Of a DNA stretch of 64,000 bases, positions 15,247 through 27,000 are shown piece after piece. Within the stretch, counting starts at the first letter, position 1, and each line of letters starts with the position of its first letter. This stretch comes from Lyngbya sp. HA4199-MV5. Lineage in GTDB: Bacteria > Cyanobacteriota > Cyanobacteriia > Leptolyngbyales > Leptolyngbyaceae. The notes beneath the pieces were generated by a model. The model was not told the DNA's origin, did not search any database, and worked only from the letters and a program-made list of their open reading frames with translations. The position numbers and the translations under genes are program-made. Location of the stretch: NCBI GenBank assembly GCA_019359375.1, contig JAHHHL010000001.1:62001-126000 (forward strand). The letters run 5' to 3'.

Positions 15247-17004
15247 TTAAGAGGCAGCGAGTTCTGGGGTGTTGGTGAGGTTAGCAAGGATTTGGCGCAT
15301 TTCGGCGATCGCCTGTCCCTGCGAATCTCCTGCTTCCTGGCATTGAGCCATTGAGCCTGCAATGCCTTCTAACCGTTGCCGCAAGCCGTCTACGTTGTCC
15401 TGGATTGGTTGAAGCATTTCCTGGTAGAGGTTGACACGCCCCCAGGTTTCAGCCGCAGCAGAGCGACGATCGAGCAAGGTTTGCTCTAGCTGCTTTAGCT
15501 CATTGCGCTTGTTTTCCTGTTCTGAGGCTTGAGTATTGACCATGCCTTGCGCCTGGTCGATCGCGCCTCGCATCTGCTCAATCTGGCTCTCCAGCTTTTG
15601 CAGTTCTTCCGCCTGCTGTTGCCGTTGTGCTTCAATCTGGCTCAGGATAGGACCCAGATCGATGTCATTTTCCGGTGGGCTGGCATCAGCATTGCCTTGA
15701 CGACGTAGTAGTACATTGCGATGCTGGCTCAGTAGCCCCTCGCGTTCTCGCAGGTTCCGACGCTGACCCACCAATGTTTCGTTTAGCATCTGGTAGCCGT
15801 CTCGTTCATCCGCCAGTTCGTTTTCCAGGTTGAGGCGATCGTACTCATTCGCTGCCTGAATTTTTGCCTGTAGCTCGTCGATTTCTTGCTGCTTATAGCG
15901 CAGTTCTTCTTCCTGGCTTTCCACAAACTGCGACAGCTTTTGCAAATCGCGTTCCAGGTCGCTGACCACCTTTTGCAGGTCGTCGATCGAGAGCTTTTCC
16001 AGCGCTTCAAGATCGATTTTTTGACCCACTTTAACCTTGTCAGAACTGTCGGCTAAGCCATAAAGCTGCTGGTGTAAATCCTCCTGGTTTTGGATCTGCA
16101 CACCCAGCATCCGGGCATATTCCTGGCGCACGTTGAGCGACGTTTGCTGCACCTTGAGTTCTGCCCGTCCCTGCTCCAACGATTCTTGTGCCTGGTTCCA
16201 ATCTTGCCAGCGCTGTTGAATGTCTTGCGTCTGGCGATCGGCTTCTCCCTGTAGCTCTTGCGCGGTCGAACGCTGCTGCTCCAACGCTTGCCACTGTTGA
16301 TTCAGGTTATTTTGCTGCTGAGACAAAATTTCAAGGGAGGCGTTCAACTGCTCTCGTACTGCCTCGGTTGGCGGCGCAGCGCTTGTTAACCGATTTAGCA
16401 ACTCATGAATGGTACGGGCTTGATCGTCATCCAGAAAGGCGGTCTGCTGAAATTCTGCCTGCCGCTCTTCTAGGCGACGCATTTCACCACGCAGATGATC
16501 CCAGGCACCTTCAAGTTCTTGTCGGTTGCGCTCAAACTCGTCTCGCTGTTGGGTAAATTCATCCCGCAGCGTTTCTACTTCCTGCCGCTGTTGCTCTAGT
16601 TGCTCAAAGTCGTCTTCCATCTGCTGGAGCTGTTCGCGTCGGGCTTCCATTTCCATTTCCCGACGGTTTAGTTCCTGGCTTTGGTAGGTCAGCGATTGCT
16701 TCCACTGCTCAATTTCTTCTTCTTGCGTCTTAAATTTCTCTTGCAGACGCGAAAAGTTTTGCAGGATGCTAACCAGTTGCCGACCCGCTTCTTGGACGCG
16801 CTGCACTTGCTTGTTTGCCGTCAGATCAACCAGTACAAGTGCCCCACCGTTATAGTTGTTTGCCTCGTCGCAGCCCACAAGTTCTTCACCGGGCACAGCG
16901 CTCCAGCTTTGTTCAGATCGCTGGCAGGCGAGCAGTTTTAGCTCTGCTTTTCCACCACCCAGCAAGCCGCCACTTTTCTTTTGTACTTCTGCGAGATACA
17001 GCAC
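15247..17004 (-). CDS. hmpF: Pilus motility taxis protein HmpF
   Basis: A 585-residue protein that is almost wholly coiled coil from about residue 70 to 560, rich in Gln, Glu and Arg. The N-terminal domain (MLYLAEVQKKSGGLLGGGKAE, then LKLLACQRSEQSW and YNGGALVLVDLTANKQVQRV) is the HmpF signature of filamentous cyanobacteria. HmpF is required for type IV pilus-driven gliding and localises dynamically at the cell poles or septa. It is divergent from hmpA-E with about 1.2 kb between, so the whole hmp locus is together here. Confidence 0.92.
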   Translation of the reverse strand: MLYLAEVQKKSGGLLGGGKAELKLLACQRSEQSWSAVPGEELVGCDEANNYNGGALVLVDLTANKQVQRVQEAGRQLVSILQNFSRLQEKFKTQEEEIEQWKQSLTYQSQELNRREMEMEARREQLQQMEDDFEQLEQQRQEVETLRDEFTQQRDEFERNRQELEGAWDHLRGEMRRLEERQAEFQQTAFLDDDQARTIHELLNRLTSAAPPTEAVREQLNASLEILSQQQNNLNQQWQALEQQRSTAQELQGEADRQTQDIQQRWQDWNQAQESLEQGRAELKVQQTSLNVRQEYARMLGVQIQNQEDLHQQLYGLADSSDKVKVGQKIDLEALEKLSIDDLQKVVSDLERDLQKLSQFVESQEEELRYKQQEIDELQAKIQAANEYDRLNLENELADERDGYQMLNETLVGQRRNLREREGLLSQHRNVLLRRQGNADASPPENDIDLGPILSQIEAQRQQQAEELQKLESQIEQMRGAIDQAQGMVNTQASEQENKRNELKQLEQTLLDRRSAAAETWGRVNLYQEMLQPIQDNVDGLRQRLEGIAGSMAQCQEAGDSQGQAIAEMRQILANLTNTPELAAS

Positions 17005-18185
17005 GCTGATAATCCTCTTCTGTGTCTGTGCCCAATCTTGATCGCGTTTACGGTCTCATGTGTAACGGTCTGGTCAAAACTGTTAAACCTAGTGTAGTGA
17101 GACAACCCCAGCAAAACAATCCTTACGACGAATTGCGATCGTACACACCTGTCTACTTACCCTGCTATCAACGCCTCAGTAGTCAGCGCCTTGGTAGTCA
17201 GTTTCCTGACTGTCGCAACAACTCCAGTGCTCGATCGGGGTGCCACTCCAGTCCCAAAATACGGAAAGCACCCTGCCAAGCGGTAAGTCTATCGCTCTGT
17301 AGCCAAGCCACTAAACGCTCAACCAAACACCACTGCTGACTGAACTGGTTGCCGACCCTGCGGGTTGCTGCGCCCATCTGGTTGGAACTATGATGCCCAC
17401 CGTACAGCAATGGTTGCTGCCAGATGATTCACCCTCCAATGCTCAAGCTATCGTCGCCAGGAAACCACTGAGTGCAACCTACAAACCGCTCAACAGGATC
17501 TCACACTGAGATTAGCACTGTGCTCCAGGCAGAACGCCTGCGTTTACCCTGCTATTCTAAGTCAGACTTCTGACTCAAGCAGCCGACTTGCTTTAAAACT
17601 TGCCCAAATTGGACACCGATCGCACCCCTTAACAAAAGTAAACCGAGCGGGATGACATCTGGAACAGGCAGCGCGCTGTCACCGTAGATCGGCAACAACA
17701 TCATTGAGTCGAGCCTTCACAAACTTAACTAAAGGGCTAAAAGCGAATCGATCGCGCCCATTACTGGATGTCAAGCGCCTGCATCCAGTCGGCTCTGGCT
17801 GAGACACACCAATCGGTTTGACCTTTGCTGGCTTCTAATTTAGCACTGCTATCACCAATGCCTGCAAAGAAGTGTAAAGCGATCGGTGCCCGTGTGATGC
17901 CGCCGTCAAGCCGGGTTGCCTTCACTCGATTGGGTGCGAAGCCCGCTCCGATGGAGAGACGGTTGGAGAGACGGTCTCAACCGCTGGGGCGCGATCGTCA
18001 GAGAAAGGTTTCAACCGCAGAAAAACTGAGAGATTCTCGTGATAAACGTGTCAAGGGGAGTATAAAAGTTGTATCAGCCAGCGTTCGCTAGCTGATCAGA
18101 AATTCTTTGCCGAGCAACCACTGTTTTTATAAAGATGCCCGAGCAAAAAGGGTTTTCAAGCGTTTGAGGAGAAGGCTAGAGTTTC
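17005..18185. other. Long divergent intergenic region between hmpF and hmpA
   Basis: About 1.18 kb without a convincing gene. A 70-codon minus frame at 17198-17410 and an 88-codon plus frame at 17825-18091 exist but lack ribosome-binding sites and recognisable content. Short direct repeats of GTAGTCAG occur near 17170-17200. Close to hmpA there is GGGGAGTATAAAAG (18056-18069) and an inverted repeat TCAGCCAGCG..CGCTAGCTGA around 18075-18095. This is a plausible place for several promoters and long leaders of the motility genes, but none can be fixed by eye. Confidence 0.5.
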
Positions 18186-19517
18186 ATGCAGGGTAAGTTG
18201 AATGAAATTGACATTCGCAGCATTCTGCAACTCATTGAGTTGGGGCAACGAACGGGTGAGCTGTTTGTCGAAGCCTATCCCTCACAGCCGAGTGGAATGG
18301 GAAACCCTGGTGTGGTCTATGTGCAGGATGTTCGCTCGTCTAGAGCATTGGCAGAGCAGTATTGGTTTGTCTTTTTTCTCAATGGGCAGATTGTGTATGC
18401 CGCCGATCGCTCGACCAGCTTAGCGCGACTGTCCGATTACCTGCGGCGCTACAAAGCAGAGGCAACGCTAAGCAATCTTGTGGTGCCGTCTGCCAACACC
18501 AATGCGCTGGAGTATGGCTATTTATGGGCGCTGCTCGAAAGCCACACGCTCACCCCCGCTCAGGGGCGCAGCATCATGCAAAGTATGGTGCATGAAACGC
18601 TGTTTGATCTGCTGAGTTTGCATCAAGGGTCGTTTATTTTTGAACTCGGTCCAGCCCTGTCGCCGCAGTTGACGACGCTAGAGATTACGCCGCTGCTGGC
18701 AAAAATTATGACGCAGGTGCAGGAATGGAAGCAGTTTCATCCGCACATTCAGTCCCCCGATCAATGCCCTGCGATCGCCGATCTCGCTGCCCTTCAAGAA
18801 ACCCTCTCGCGACGCACGTTAGCCACGTTAGACCGTTACGCAGATGGCAAAACCTCAATTCGTCAAATTGCGCGTTATCTCAATCGCGATAGTTTAACCG
18901 TCGCGCGGGCAATCTATCCTTACGTGCAGAAAGGGGTGATTCAACTCGTCTATGCTGCCGCTAAAGATACCGAAGCGGGTGGCTTAAAGCCCGTGCGAAA
19001 GGAGTTTGGTGTGTCGCAAGCCCCAAGACCGTTGCGGGTAGCTTGTATTGACGATGGCATCACGGTTCGTGAGACTGTAGAGCACATTTTGCGACATCAT
19101 GGCTACGAAGCCACCGCGATCGGCAACCCGTTAGAGGCACTCAGTCTTGTCTTTCAACTCAAGCCAGATCTGATTCTTTGCGACATTGCCATGCCAGAAC
19201 TGGATGGCTATGAAATCTGCGCCATGCTGCGCCAGACAACTGCCTTTCGCCAACTGCCGATTGTGATGCTGACGGGAAAAGATGGGTTTATCGATCGTGT
19301 CAAAGCAAAAATGGTAGGTGCCACGGACTACCTGACCAAACCGTTTGGTGAAAGTGAGCTTTTGATGTTAGTTGAAAAGTATATTGGCATAGGCACGCAA
19401 CAAGGAGACCGAGCCAGCCTTCTACTCACGAACCAGGCACTAGCAAAGACAGGAGAGAATGGGTTAAAAATTGAGATGACTGATGCCGATTCGACTTCAT
19501 CAGCATCCATTGAGTGA
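18186..19517 (+). CDS. hmpA: PATAN-REC response regulator HmpA
   Basis: A 443-residue protein. Residues 1-260 form a PATAN/DUF4388-type domain (MQGKLNEIDIRSILQLIELGQRTGELFVE at the start, with a winged-helix-like YADGKTSIRQIARYL). Residues about 280-405 form a receiver domain with phospho-acceptor Asp333 in LILCDIAMPELDG and the conserved Lys in TKPFGESE. The architecture matches PatA/PixG and HmpA, the output regulator of the pilus chemotaxis pathway, probably acting on the pilus extension motor. It is the first gene of hmpA-B-C-D-E, with 127 bp to hmpB. Confidence 0.9.
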   Translation: MQGKLNEIDIRSILQLIELGQRTGELFVEAYPSQPSGMGNPGVVYVQDVRSSRALAEQYWFVFFLNGQIVYAADRSTSLARLSDYLRRYKAEATLSNLVVPSANTNALEYGYLWALLESHTLTPAQGRSIMQSMVHETLFDLLSLHQGSFIFELGPALSPQLTTLEITPLLAKIMTQVQEWKQFHPHIQSPDQCPAIADLAALQETLSRRTLATLDRYADGKTSIRQIARYLNRDSLTVARAIYPYVQKGVIQLVYAAAKDTEAGGLKPVRKEFGVSQAPRPLRVACIDDGITVRETVEHILRHHGYEATAIGNPLEALSLVFQLKPDLILCDIAMPELDGYEICAMLRQTTAFRQLPIVMLTGKDGFIDRVKAKMVGATDYLTKPFGESELLMLVEKYIGIGTQQGDRASLLLTNQALAKTGENGLKIEMTDADSTSSASIE

Positions 19518-19644
19518 CAGATTGGCGATACTTTAGCGACAGATCGGGGATACTTTATGGATTACGCGTTTTAGGGTGAATACTAAAGGTGAGTGGCGTT
19601 GGGTCTTCCCGTGAACGTTTCAGTCGGCAAGCAGGGAAAGGAAT

Positions 19645-20010
19645 ATGAGTACAGTCCTGGTCGTAGAAGATAGTGTGACTCAACGAGAGATGATTACCGA
19701 TCTCTTAAAGGGGAGTGGCTTGAGTGTCACCGTCGCGGGTGATGGCGTAGAAGCGTTAGAGCAAATTCAAGGACATCGCCCCGATTTAGTCGTGCTAGAT
19801 ATTGTGATGCCACGGATGAATGGGTACGAAGTGTGCCGTCGTCTCAAAGCCGATCCCAAAACTCAAGACGTACCCGTGGTGATGTGCTCGTCAAAAGGGG
19901 AAGAATTCGATCGCTACTGGGGCATGAAACAAGGAGCCGATGCTTACATCGCTAAACCGTTTCAGCCAACCGAATTAGTGGGAACGGTCAAGCAATTGTT
20001 GCGGGGTTGA
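19645..20010 (+). CDS. hmpB: CheY-like response regulator HmpB
   Basis: A 121-residue single receiver domain starting MSTVLVVEDSVTQREMITD. The acidic pocket EDS, phospho-acceptor Asp52 in LVVLDIVMPRMNG and the Lys in AKPFQPTE are all present. It would be phosphorylated by the HmpE kinase. The gene is preceded by GGAAAGGAA and its stop touches the hmpC start region. Confidence 0.93.
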   Translation: MSTVLVVEDSVTQREMITDLLKGSGLSVTVAGDGVEALEQIQGHRPDLVVLDIVMPRMNGYEVCRRLKADPKTQDVPVVMCSSKGEEFDRYWGMKQGADAYIAKPFQPTELVGTVKQLLRG

Positions 20011-20021
20011 AGCAAACGGCT

Positions 20022-20552
20022 ATGGTAGGTAATCCAGATTTTTTAACCGGCAGAGGGCAAGATCAAGCGCCCGAATTTCAAGAGCTAGAAAGCCCTGAAG
20101 GTGAGCTGCATCTGCGGTTTTACATCACATCAGGCAATGAATTCGCGCTGCCTGCCACGGGGATTCGAGAAGTCCTCTCGCCCTCACCCGATCGGATTAC
20201 ACCCGTGCCTAACGTTTCACCGCTGCTTTTGGGTACTCTTAATGTACGAGGGCGCGTGGTTTGGGTCGCAGACCTGGGACAATTTCTCGGTGATCCAACC
20301 CCGTTGAATACCGACAAGCCAGAAGTGCAGGTGATTGCCGTGGAAGACCAGGACATTATGTTGGGGCTGGCGGTTGATCGCATCGTTGGGATGGACTGGC
20401 TAGATATTGAGGAGGTGCAGATGTCTACGAATGTTCCTGATAGCGTCGCTCCCTTCCTGCGGGGTGAATGGGTTTTGGATGCCCAGTCAAACAAATTTCT
20501 GCGGCTGCTGGATCAGATTGCGATTTTGCGATCGGCTCGATGGGCAGCTTAG
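20022..20552 (+). CDS. hmpC: CheW-like adaptor HmpC
   Basis: A 176-residue protein if it starts at the ATG at 20022 (MVGNPDFLTGRG); a TTG at 20007 overlapping the hmpB stop would add five residues. The CheW fold is evident from LRFYITSGNEFALPATGIREVL, LLLGTLNVRGRVVWVADLGQFLG and LAVDRIVGMDWL. It links the HmpD receptor to the HmpE kinase. The tight spacing with hmpB implies translational coupling. Confidence 0.9.
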   Translation: MVGNPDFLTGRGQDQAPEFQELESPEGELHLRFYITSGNEFALPATGIREVLSPSPDRITPVPNVSPLLLGTLNVRGRVVWVADLGQFLGDPTPLNTDKPEVQVIAVEDQDIMLGLAVDRIVGMDWLDIEEVQMSTNVPDSVAPFLRGEWVLDAQSNKFLRLLDQIAILRSARWAA

Positions 20553-20707
20553 GAGAGAAATTGACGTGAAAAAACTGAGAACTCGCAGTAAAACTGAGGA
20601 ACAAATCACGCGGATTGAATGCGGGGTCGGTAGCAGCCGTTCCGAACGTCGCAACCCCTCCGCTCTGCCTAAGCTACAGCACTCAATACGCAACTGGGAG
20701 GAGGCAC

Positions 20708-23700
20708 ATGGCATCCGGCACTGAATACGCACAGGAATATCAACAGGCTCAAAAAGCTTACGTGCAGGGCAACTATCAAGAGGCTGCCGAGATCGTCGAT
20801 CGCCTCGTCAAAGAATTCCCTGAAGACCCCAGCGCTTCCTTGCTGCGCGGTCACGTTTACTGCTACGGCTTACAGCAGTTTGCCATCGCTAGAGAGCAGT
20901 ACCAATCGGTTTTGGGGCTGACGGCTGATCAAGAATTTATCAACTACGCCAATGATGGGCTGGCGTATATCACCAGTCAGGCTGAAGGTAGCGTTGACGG
21001 CGATGGAGGTGAGTTTGGTGCCGCGATCGCGCCTGAAGAGTACGCGCCATCGGAAACTGACTATGCCTCAGCAAACAACTGGCAGAATGGCGATGCGTTG
21101 GCATTAGACAACGACTTTGACAATGCTTTTGGCACCGATCCGCTTGATTTTGACCCTAACTTCAACGATCCCAGTTTCAACGATGCCAATTTCAACGATC
21201 CCAGCTTTAACGATGCCAATTTCAATGACCCCAGTTTCAACGATGCCAACTTCAACGATGCCAGTTTCAGCCCGGTAGCGGATGAGTATGGAGCCGGAAG
21301 CGAGTTTGATGAGGTCAATGCGTTTGAGCAGAGTTTTGCAGCCCCCGATGACTTTGCACCGTCCAATCCGGAATCGTATGCCAGCCCATTTGCTAATAGC
21401 ACCCATTTTCAAGAGGCTGAAGACGCAGACTCTGAACCTTCAGAGTTAAGCAACCTCGACTCCTTATCCGACCCCTTTTCAGTCGATGAGGTCGAACTGT
21501 CTGCTCTCCCCGAAGACTCTTTCTTGCAAGAAACGTCGCCAGACTTGTCAATGTCTCCAGACGATACGGCTCCGCCCTTTAACTATGGAGCGATCGACGC
21601 TGGCACAAACGCCCATCCAAACGATCAATTTGCCTCAGCTTTAGACGATTTTGACGATGCCTTTGCGCCGCTCGACTTGCCAGAAGCGTCACCCCTGGAG
21701 CAGGCACCGTACACGCTGGAAAGCGATAATCTCACCAGCGATCGCTTTGCGGAACCGCCAAGTGCAGCCCGTAACAGCGCCCCTCGCATCAGCGAAGATG
21801 AAACCCTCTTTATGGGTAGCACGGGTGTCTACGAGGGTGATCAAACGTTTGGGGCTGCCAGGTTTACCCAAGAGCCCGTAGACAGTGCCTATGGCGATCG
21901 TGCCTACAGCGATGTCAACTCTGGGCAAGCCAGTGCCGATTTCTTGGATGAGTTTGATGAATTTGACGATCTGGGCAACCTGGCTGATTTTGACCTTTCG
22001 GAGAATTCGGCAGGTTTTACCAGCCCTGCGGTAGGCACTGGCTTTGATCTGCCCGGTGGAGCGGCTGTGGCGGGTGGAGCAGCCTTAGCCGGTGGAGCAG
22101 CCTTAGCCGGTGGAGCAGCCTTTGCAGGGAGACCCACTACGCGTGACTTCGATTCGATGGACTTCAGCAATGGTGGCACTCATTCCACCATTTCGGATGA
22201 TGAAGTCTTCAGTATCTCCAGCACGTCAGACCAGGTGCCGACGTTTACCCAGGGCGATCAGCAGGTGCTGGAACCGACCCCTAGCGTGGAGCAAGGAGCG
22301 CTGGCGTTTCTGGAGAATGCCCCGATCGAGCGCAAGCAGTTCTACACAGCGATTACAGCAGGCATCTTTTCGGCAGTGGCGGTCGCAGTCGTCAACCTCA
22401 TCTCCACCAGCACCCTTCCTGGAACATCCGCTAACGCGACACCGCAGGAAAAAGAACTCTCCAGCGCTGTCATTTCTCGACTACAAGGGACGGGCTGGGC
22501 GATGGCGTTAGTCGGTGGTCTGTCGGGCGGCATAGCCGCCTTTGCGGTCGGACAGTTTACGGCGAAGAAAATCCGGCAATCGACGGACGACCTGCAAGCT
22601 CAGTTCACGTCGGTTTCGCAAGGTAACTTAAATGCCCGTGCCACGGTCTACACTGAGGACGAATTTGGGCACCTGTCCACAGGCTTTAACCAGATGGCGC
22701 GTGTCATTCTCACTACCACTAGCGAAGCACAGCGCAAAGCCGAAGAGCAAGAACAAGCCAAAGAAGACCTCCAACGTCAGGTGATTCGCCTGCTGGATGA
22801 TGTGGAAGGCGCGGCTCGTGGTGACTTGACCGTGCAGGCAGAAGTGACGGCAGACGTGTTGGGAGCGGTTGCCGACTCGTTCAACCTGACCATCCAAAAC
22901 CTGCGCGAAATTGTACAACAGGTAAAAGTCGCCGCACGGCAAGTCAGCAAAGGCTCCACCGACAACGAAATGTTTGCCCGCAGCCTGTCATCGGATGCGC
23001 TCCGGCAGGCAGAAGAACTTGCCGTCACGCTGAACTCGGTACAGGTGATGACCGACTCCATTCAACGGGTGGCAGAAAGCGCCCGTGAAGCAGAGGAAGT
23101 GGCACGATCGGCATCCGCAACCGCTCTCAAAGGGGGTGAAGCGGTAGAACGCACGGTGGCAGGTATTCTCGAAATCCGTGAAACGGTGGCAGAAACCACG
23201 CGCAAGGTGAAGCGTCTGGCAGAATCGTCGCAAGAGATTTCTAAGATCGTCGCGTTGATTTCGCAAATTGCGTCTCGTACAAACTTGCTGGCACTCAACG
23301 CCAGTATTGAGGCAGCACGGGCAGGGGAAGCGGGTCGTGGGTTTGCGATCGTCGCCGACGAGGTGCGACAGTTGGCAGATCGTGCCGCAAAAGCATCGAA
23401 GGAAATCGAACAAATCGTGCTGCAAATTCAGGGTGAAACGGGTTCAGTCATGACCGCAATGGAGGAAGGCACCCAGCAGGTCATTGAGGGGACGCGGTTG
23501 GCGGAGCAGGCGAAGCGATCGCTCGAAGACATCATTCAGGTCTCCAACCGGATTGACGTACTGGTGCGATCAATTACGGCAGATACGGTTGAGCAAACCG
23601 AAACGTCACGCGCCGTCGCGCAGGTGATGCAGTCGGTTGAGTTGACCGCTCAAGAAACCTCTCAGGAAGCGCAACGAGTGTCTGGCTCACTGCAAAATCT

Positions 23701-23770
23701 GGTAGGGGTTGCCCGCGATCTACTCACCTCTGTAGAACGGTTCCGGGTGGAAACCATCGAACGCAAATAG
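20708..23770 (+). CDS. hmpD: Methyl-accepting chemotaxis protein HmpD with repeat-rich N-terminal region
   Basis: A 1020-residue protein with the start at 20708 because GGGAGGAGG (20696-20704) precedes it. Order: a TPR-like helix pair ([19 protein letters not shown], residues about 8-85); a long acidic, Asp/Ser/Phe-rich region including eight NFND/SFND pentads (about 151-188) and a GGAALA repeat (about 450-475); two membrane helices (about 545-565 and 596-615); two HAMP-like units (about 615-740); and the MCP signalling hairpin with tip [17 protein letters not shown] around residue 860. There is no recognisable ligand-binding domain between the membrane helices, so sensing may be cytoplasmic. 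It works with HmpC and HmpE. Confidence 0.92.
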   Translation: MASGTEYAQEYQQAQKAYVQGNYQEAAEIVDRLVKEFPEDPSASLLRGHVYCYGLQQFAIAREQYQSVLGLTADQEFINYANDGLAYITSQAEGSVDGDGGEFGAAIAPEEYAPSETDYASANNWQNGDALALDNDFDNAFGTDPLDFDPNFNDPSFNDANFNDPSFNDANFNDPSFNDANFNDASFSPVADEYGAGSEFDEVNAFEQSFAAPDDFAPSNPESYASPFANSTHFQEAEDADSEPSELSNLDSLSDPFSVDEVELSALPEDSFLQETSPDLSMSPDDTAPPFNYGAIDAGTNAHPNDQFASALDDFDDAFAPLDLPEASPLEQAPYTLESDNLTSDRFAEPPSAARNSAPRISEDETLFMGSTGVYEGDQTFGAARFTQEPVDSAYGDRAYSDVNSGQASADFLDEFDEFDDLGNLADFDLSENSAGFTSPAVGTGFDLPGGAAVAGGAALAGGAALAGGAAFAGRPTTRDFDSMDFSNGGTHSTISDDEVFSISSTSDQVPTFTQGDQQVLEPTPSVEQGALAFLENAPIERKQFYTAITAGIFSAVAVAVVNLISTSTLPGTSANATPQEKELSSAVISRLQGTGWAMALVGGLSGGIAAFAVGQFTAKKIRQSTDDLQAQFTSVSQGNLNARATVYTEDEFGHLSTGFNQMARVILTTTSEAQRKAEEQEQAKEDLQRQVIRLLDDVEGAARGDLTVQAEVTADVLGAVADSFNLTIQNLREIVQQVKVAARQVSKGSTDNEMFARSLSSDALRQAEELAVTLNSVQVMTDSIQRVAESAREAEEVARSASATALKGGEAVERTVAGILEIRETVAETTRKVKRLAESSQEISKIVALISQIASRTNLLALNASIEAARAGEAGRGFAIVADEVRQLADRAAKASKEIEQIVLQIQGETGSVMTAMEEGTQQVIEGTRLAEQAKRSLEDIIQVSNRIDVLVRSITADTVEQTETSRAVAQVMQSVELTAQETSQEAQRVSGSLQNLVGVARDLLTSVERFRVETIERK
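21158..21270 (+). repeat. 15-bp coding tandem repeat in hmpD
   Basis: About 7.5 copies of a 15-bp unit (AAYTTCAACGATCCC / AGTTTCAACGATGCC alternating) encode alternating NFNDP and SFNDA pentads. Third positions vary, so the array is under protein-level constraint or is old. Confidence 0.92.
22055..22129 (+). repeat. 18-bp coding tandem repeat in hmpD
   Basis: Four units of GGTGGAGCAGCCTTAGCC encode GGAALA (the first as GGAAVA, the last as GGAAFA). The second and third units are identical at the DNA level, so this array is young. Confidence 0.9.
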
Positions 23771-24053
23771 CCGTAGACGGCGAGAGTTGGCTGCGGGTGT
23801 CAAATTTAGGTGTATCAGGTACAGTAGAGCAATCCAACAGACTGGTATGCCACACGGCGAAATCCACCCACACGTTTCGCCGCTGATACTTGAATTAAGG
23901 GCTCGCAGCGTCAGGTACCGATGCTGCTCCTGAAACGGTCTTCTCGATACGGTCTTCTCATAACGGTTTTCTCAGTGCCTCTGAGCGATCGATCTGGTCA
24001 CGCACGATGCGCCTCGGTAGCAATCATACGTTTCAAAGGAATGGGACACTGCC

Positions 24054-27000
24054 ATGCAGCCTGAACAGCAACAGCGAATCATGGGCTACTTCATTGAGGA
24101 GGCGAAAGACCACCTCAACACGATCGAGCAAGGCTTGCTCAATCTGCAAAGTACCATCGAAGATCAGGAAATGGTCAACGAACTGTTTCGGGCAGCCCAC
24201 TCGGTCAAGGGTGGCGCGGCAATGTTGGGGCTAAATAGCATTCAACAAGTCTCCCATCGCCTAGAAGACTATTTTAAGATTCTCAAAGAGTCGCCCGTCA
24301 AGGTAGACCAAAAGCTGGAAAGTCTATTTTTGCAGGTCTTTGACGCGCTGCAAGAACTGGTGGGGCAGCTACAAGGACCCTTTGGCTTGACGGATGAAAC
24401 CGCCAACGCGACCGTTTCTGGGGTAGAGCCTGTCTTTGCCGAGCTAGAAAACCACTTAAACGTGCTGGCAAGTGGCGCGGCTCCCGCTTCGTCTCTTGTC
24501 GATCGTCCGGCTACGACTACCACAGCGGCTCAGCAAGACAGCGTCTTCATCTCGCTCTTTCAAACCGATATTCCGCTACGGTTGCGTGAGATGCTGCAAC
24601 TGTTTAAGCAATCTGAGCTGGATGCTGCCAATCGCCAACAGCTTCAAGACCTCTGCCGCCAGTTAATTGGCATGGGTGAGCAGTTCAACCTGCCAAACTG
24701 GTGTCAACTGCTTGAGCAAGCACACGCCGCGATCGGCTATCCCGAAAATGCCTATCGGACGTTGGCTCCGATTGTGATTCGAGACATCAAGCGCGCTCAG
24801 GAACAGGTGCTCTCTGGTCGTGCCGCTGACATTGCACCATGCCCCCAACTGCAAGCACTCCAGCCGCCTGCTCCTTCGATCGCGGTGCCGGACGACGACT
24901 TTGCTGATTTGCTTGCCTCCGATTTGAATGTCTCTACAGATGACAGTGATTGGCTGACCACACCTCACGCGACCACCGACGAGGATGCCTTGTTTGCAGG
25001 GCTAGAAACCGCTGAACCTGCATCAGACTTCAGCAATAGCCTTGACTTCAGCGATAGCCTGGAAGCCGCGATGGTAGATGCAGAAGCTGATGACCAACAA
25101 GGACCAGAAGTGGGGATGGCAGAACTGAACAGTCTGGCTGACTTATTTGAGGGTGAAATGCCTGATCTGGGGTCTACGTGGCAAGAAGAAGAAATTCTGA
25201 CAGAAACCACGCTGCATGCCGCCAACTCAGTCGATACGGATAGCTTGGATGAATCGACCGACTTTTCTGATCTCCTCTTTGATGAAACGGAGATGGGTCA
25301 AGAAGAAGCCTCGACCTCATCGCAGGATGCACTGACCGATCTCTTCAGCGATGATGCACTCACCTCAGATGCACTAATCTCAGAGTCGCCAACAAGTGAG
25401 GACGATCGCGCCCGCGTCCAGAATAGCACTCAATCAGATGAGCTGGATGCGCTCTTTGGAAATTCTGGGACGGCTGACCTTACGGCGGCAACGGCAACGG
25501 GAACAGAAGCCTTTGATGAAGCTGCGTTTGATGACATGTTTGGCGAGTCTGGTTCGGATACGCCCCCCGATGCCGCATCAACCACGACCGCTTTTGGACT
25601 CACATCGACTGCCGATTCGCCCCTCAACAACCTGGGTGAACTCTTTGACGGGATGGACGGTGAGCAGGATTTAGCCTTCTCATCCCTGCCAGGTGGCTCA
25701 GAGAGTACACCCGTCGAACTGGAGCTAGACGAATTGGAGCTAGACAATCTGGATGCTTCTTTGCTGGATGACGCTCCAGGCAAAGGACCAGCAGAGCACA
25801 GCGCAATGCCTTTAATGGCTCCTGATATCAGCGCTACGCCGATCGCCGATCCGTGGGAAGAATTGAACCAGCATTCCGTAGCAGAACCTCCAGTTTCTGC
25901 TGCTCAGCCCACGTCACCCTGGATGGATGAGGCAGTCGTGCCAACTCCAGAAAGCCAGTCTGATTTTGGAACGGGTGATTTCTTTGAGGATCAGTCGTCA
26001 CCAGACGCGATTGAAGAACTGTCCGATCAAGGTGATTTGGATGATCTGGACTTTAGTAGCCTGCTCAACGCCACCGCTGATCAAACCCCAACTGATGCTT
26101 TCTCAGATGCAGAGCCGCTAGTAGAAGAGCTTGCGGATGATAGCGGCTTTGATCCGTCGATCGCATCCCTGTTGGCAGATGACTCAACACCAGGCGATGA
26201 TGCTGACCTGCCAGGGTTTGATCAACTTGTCGCAGAAGATTCGTTCTCTGAGCTGTCAGCCACTACCATCCAGAGCGACTCTGATGATCCCTGGGGCACC
26301 TCGCAGCCACCTCAGACTCAGCTAGCCGATCTGGAGGCTCCCATCGAGACTCTTGATGCAGCGGGCTTAGACCTTGATTTTAACGATATTGACTTTGGCA
26401 ACTCTGAGGATACAGGCGAATCAACTGCTGCTTTGGACGAGAATCTGGACATCGATTTCGCTGGGCTTGATGCCGATAACGCACTGGATGCTAGCCTCTT
26501 AGACACACCCGAAGATTGGCTGGTGCTACATCCTTCAGAGCCAGCGATCGATCCCGTTGCAGCGCTAGAAGAACCATTGATCAATGAAACGGCGATTGAC
26601 GACGCTGGCACACTCCCAAATGCCGATCCGCTCAGCGAATCGCTGGAACCGCCACCGGACTTTGATACCTTTGACTTTGATGCAGCGTCCGCCTCTCTAG
26701 ATGCTTTGTCGGGAGATGCTTTGTCAGGGGCAGAGTCCTCCAACATGACCGATGCTCTGGGCGATTTCTTTGACCAACCAGCTCAATCGGATGACAGCCT
26801 GGAATTACCCGATGACTTACTGGCGATCGGCGTTGAGTCAGACATCCGATCGGGTGACATGCCTCTAGAAGCCCTGAGCGACGATCGTCTCGGTCTCAGC
26901 GATCTGGACAGTATGGATGAGTCGGTGAACGGGCTAGATGAACCCTCGATCGCTGCCGTTGGAGACAACCTGGATTTGGGTGAGATGTTGTCTGCGGACA

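Noticed and set aside
17198-17410. 70-residue minus-strand ORF in the hmpF-hmpA gap
   Set aside because: No ribosome-binding site and no recognisable family; the composition is not clearly coding.
17825-18091. 88-residue plus-strand ORF upstream of hmpA
   Set aside because: Arg/Ser-rich frame without a start signal, in what looks like a control region.
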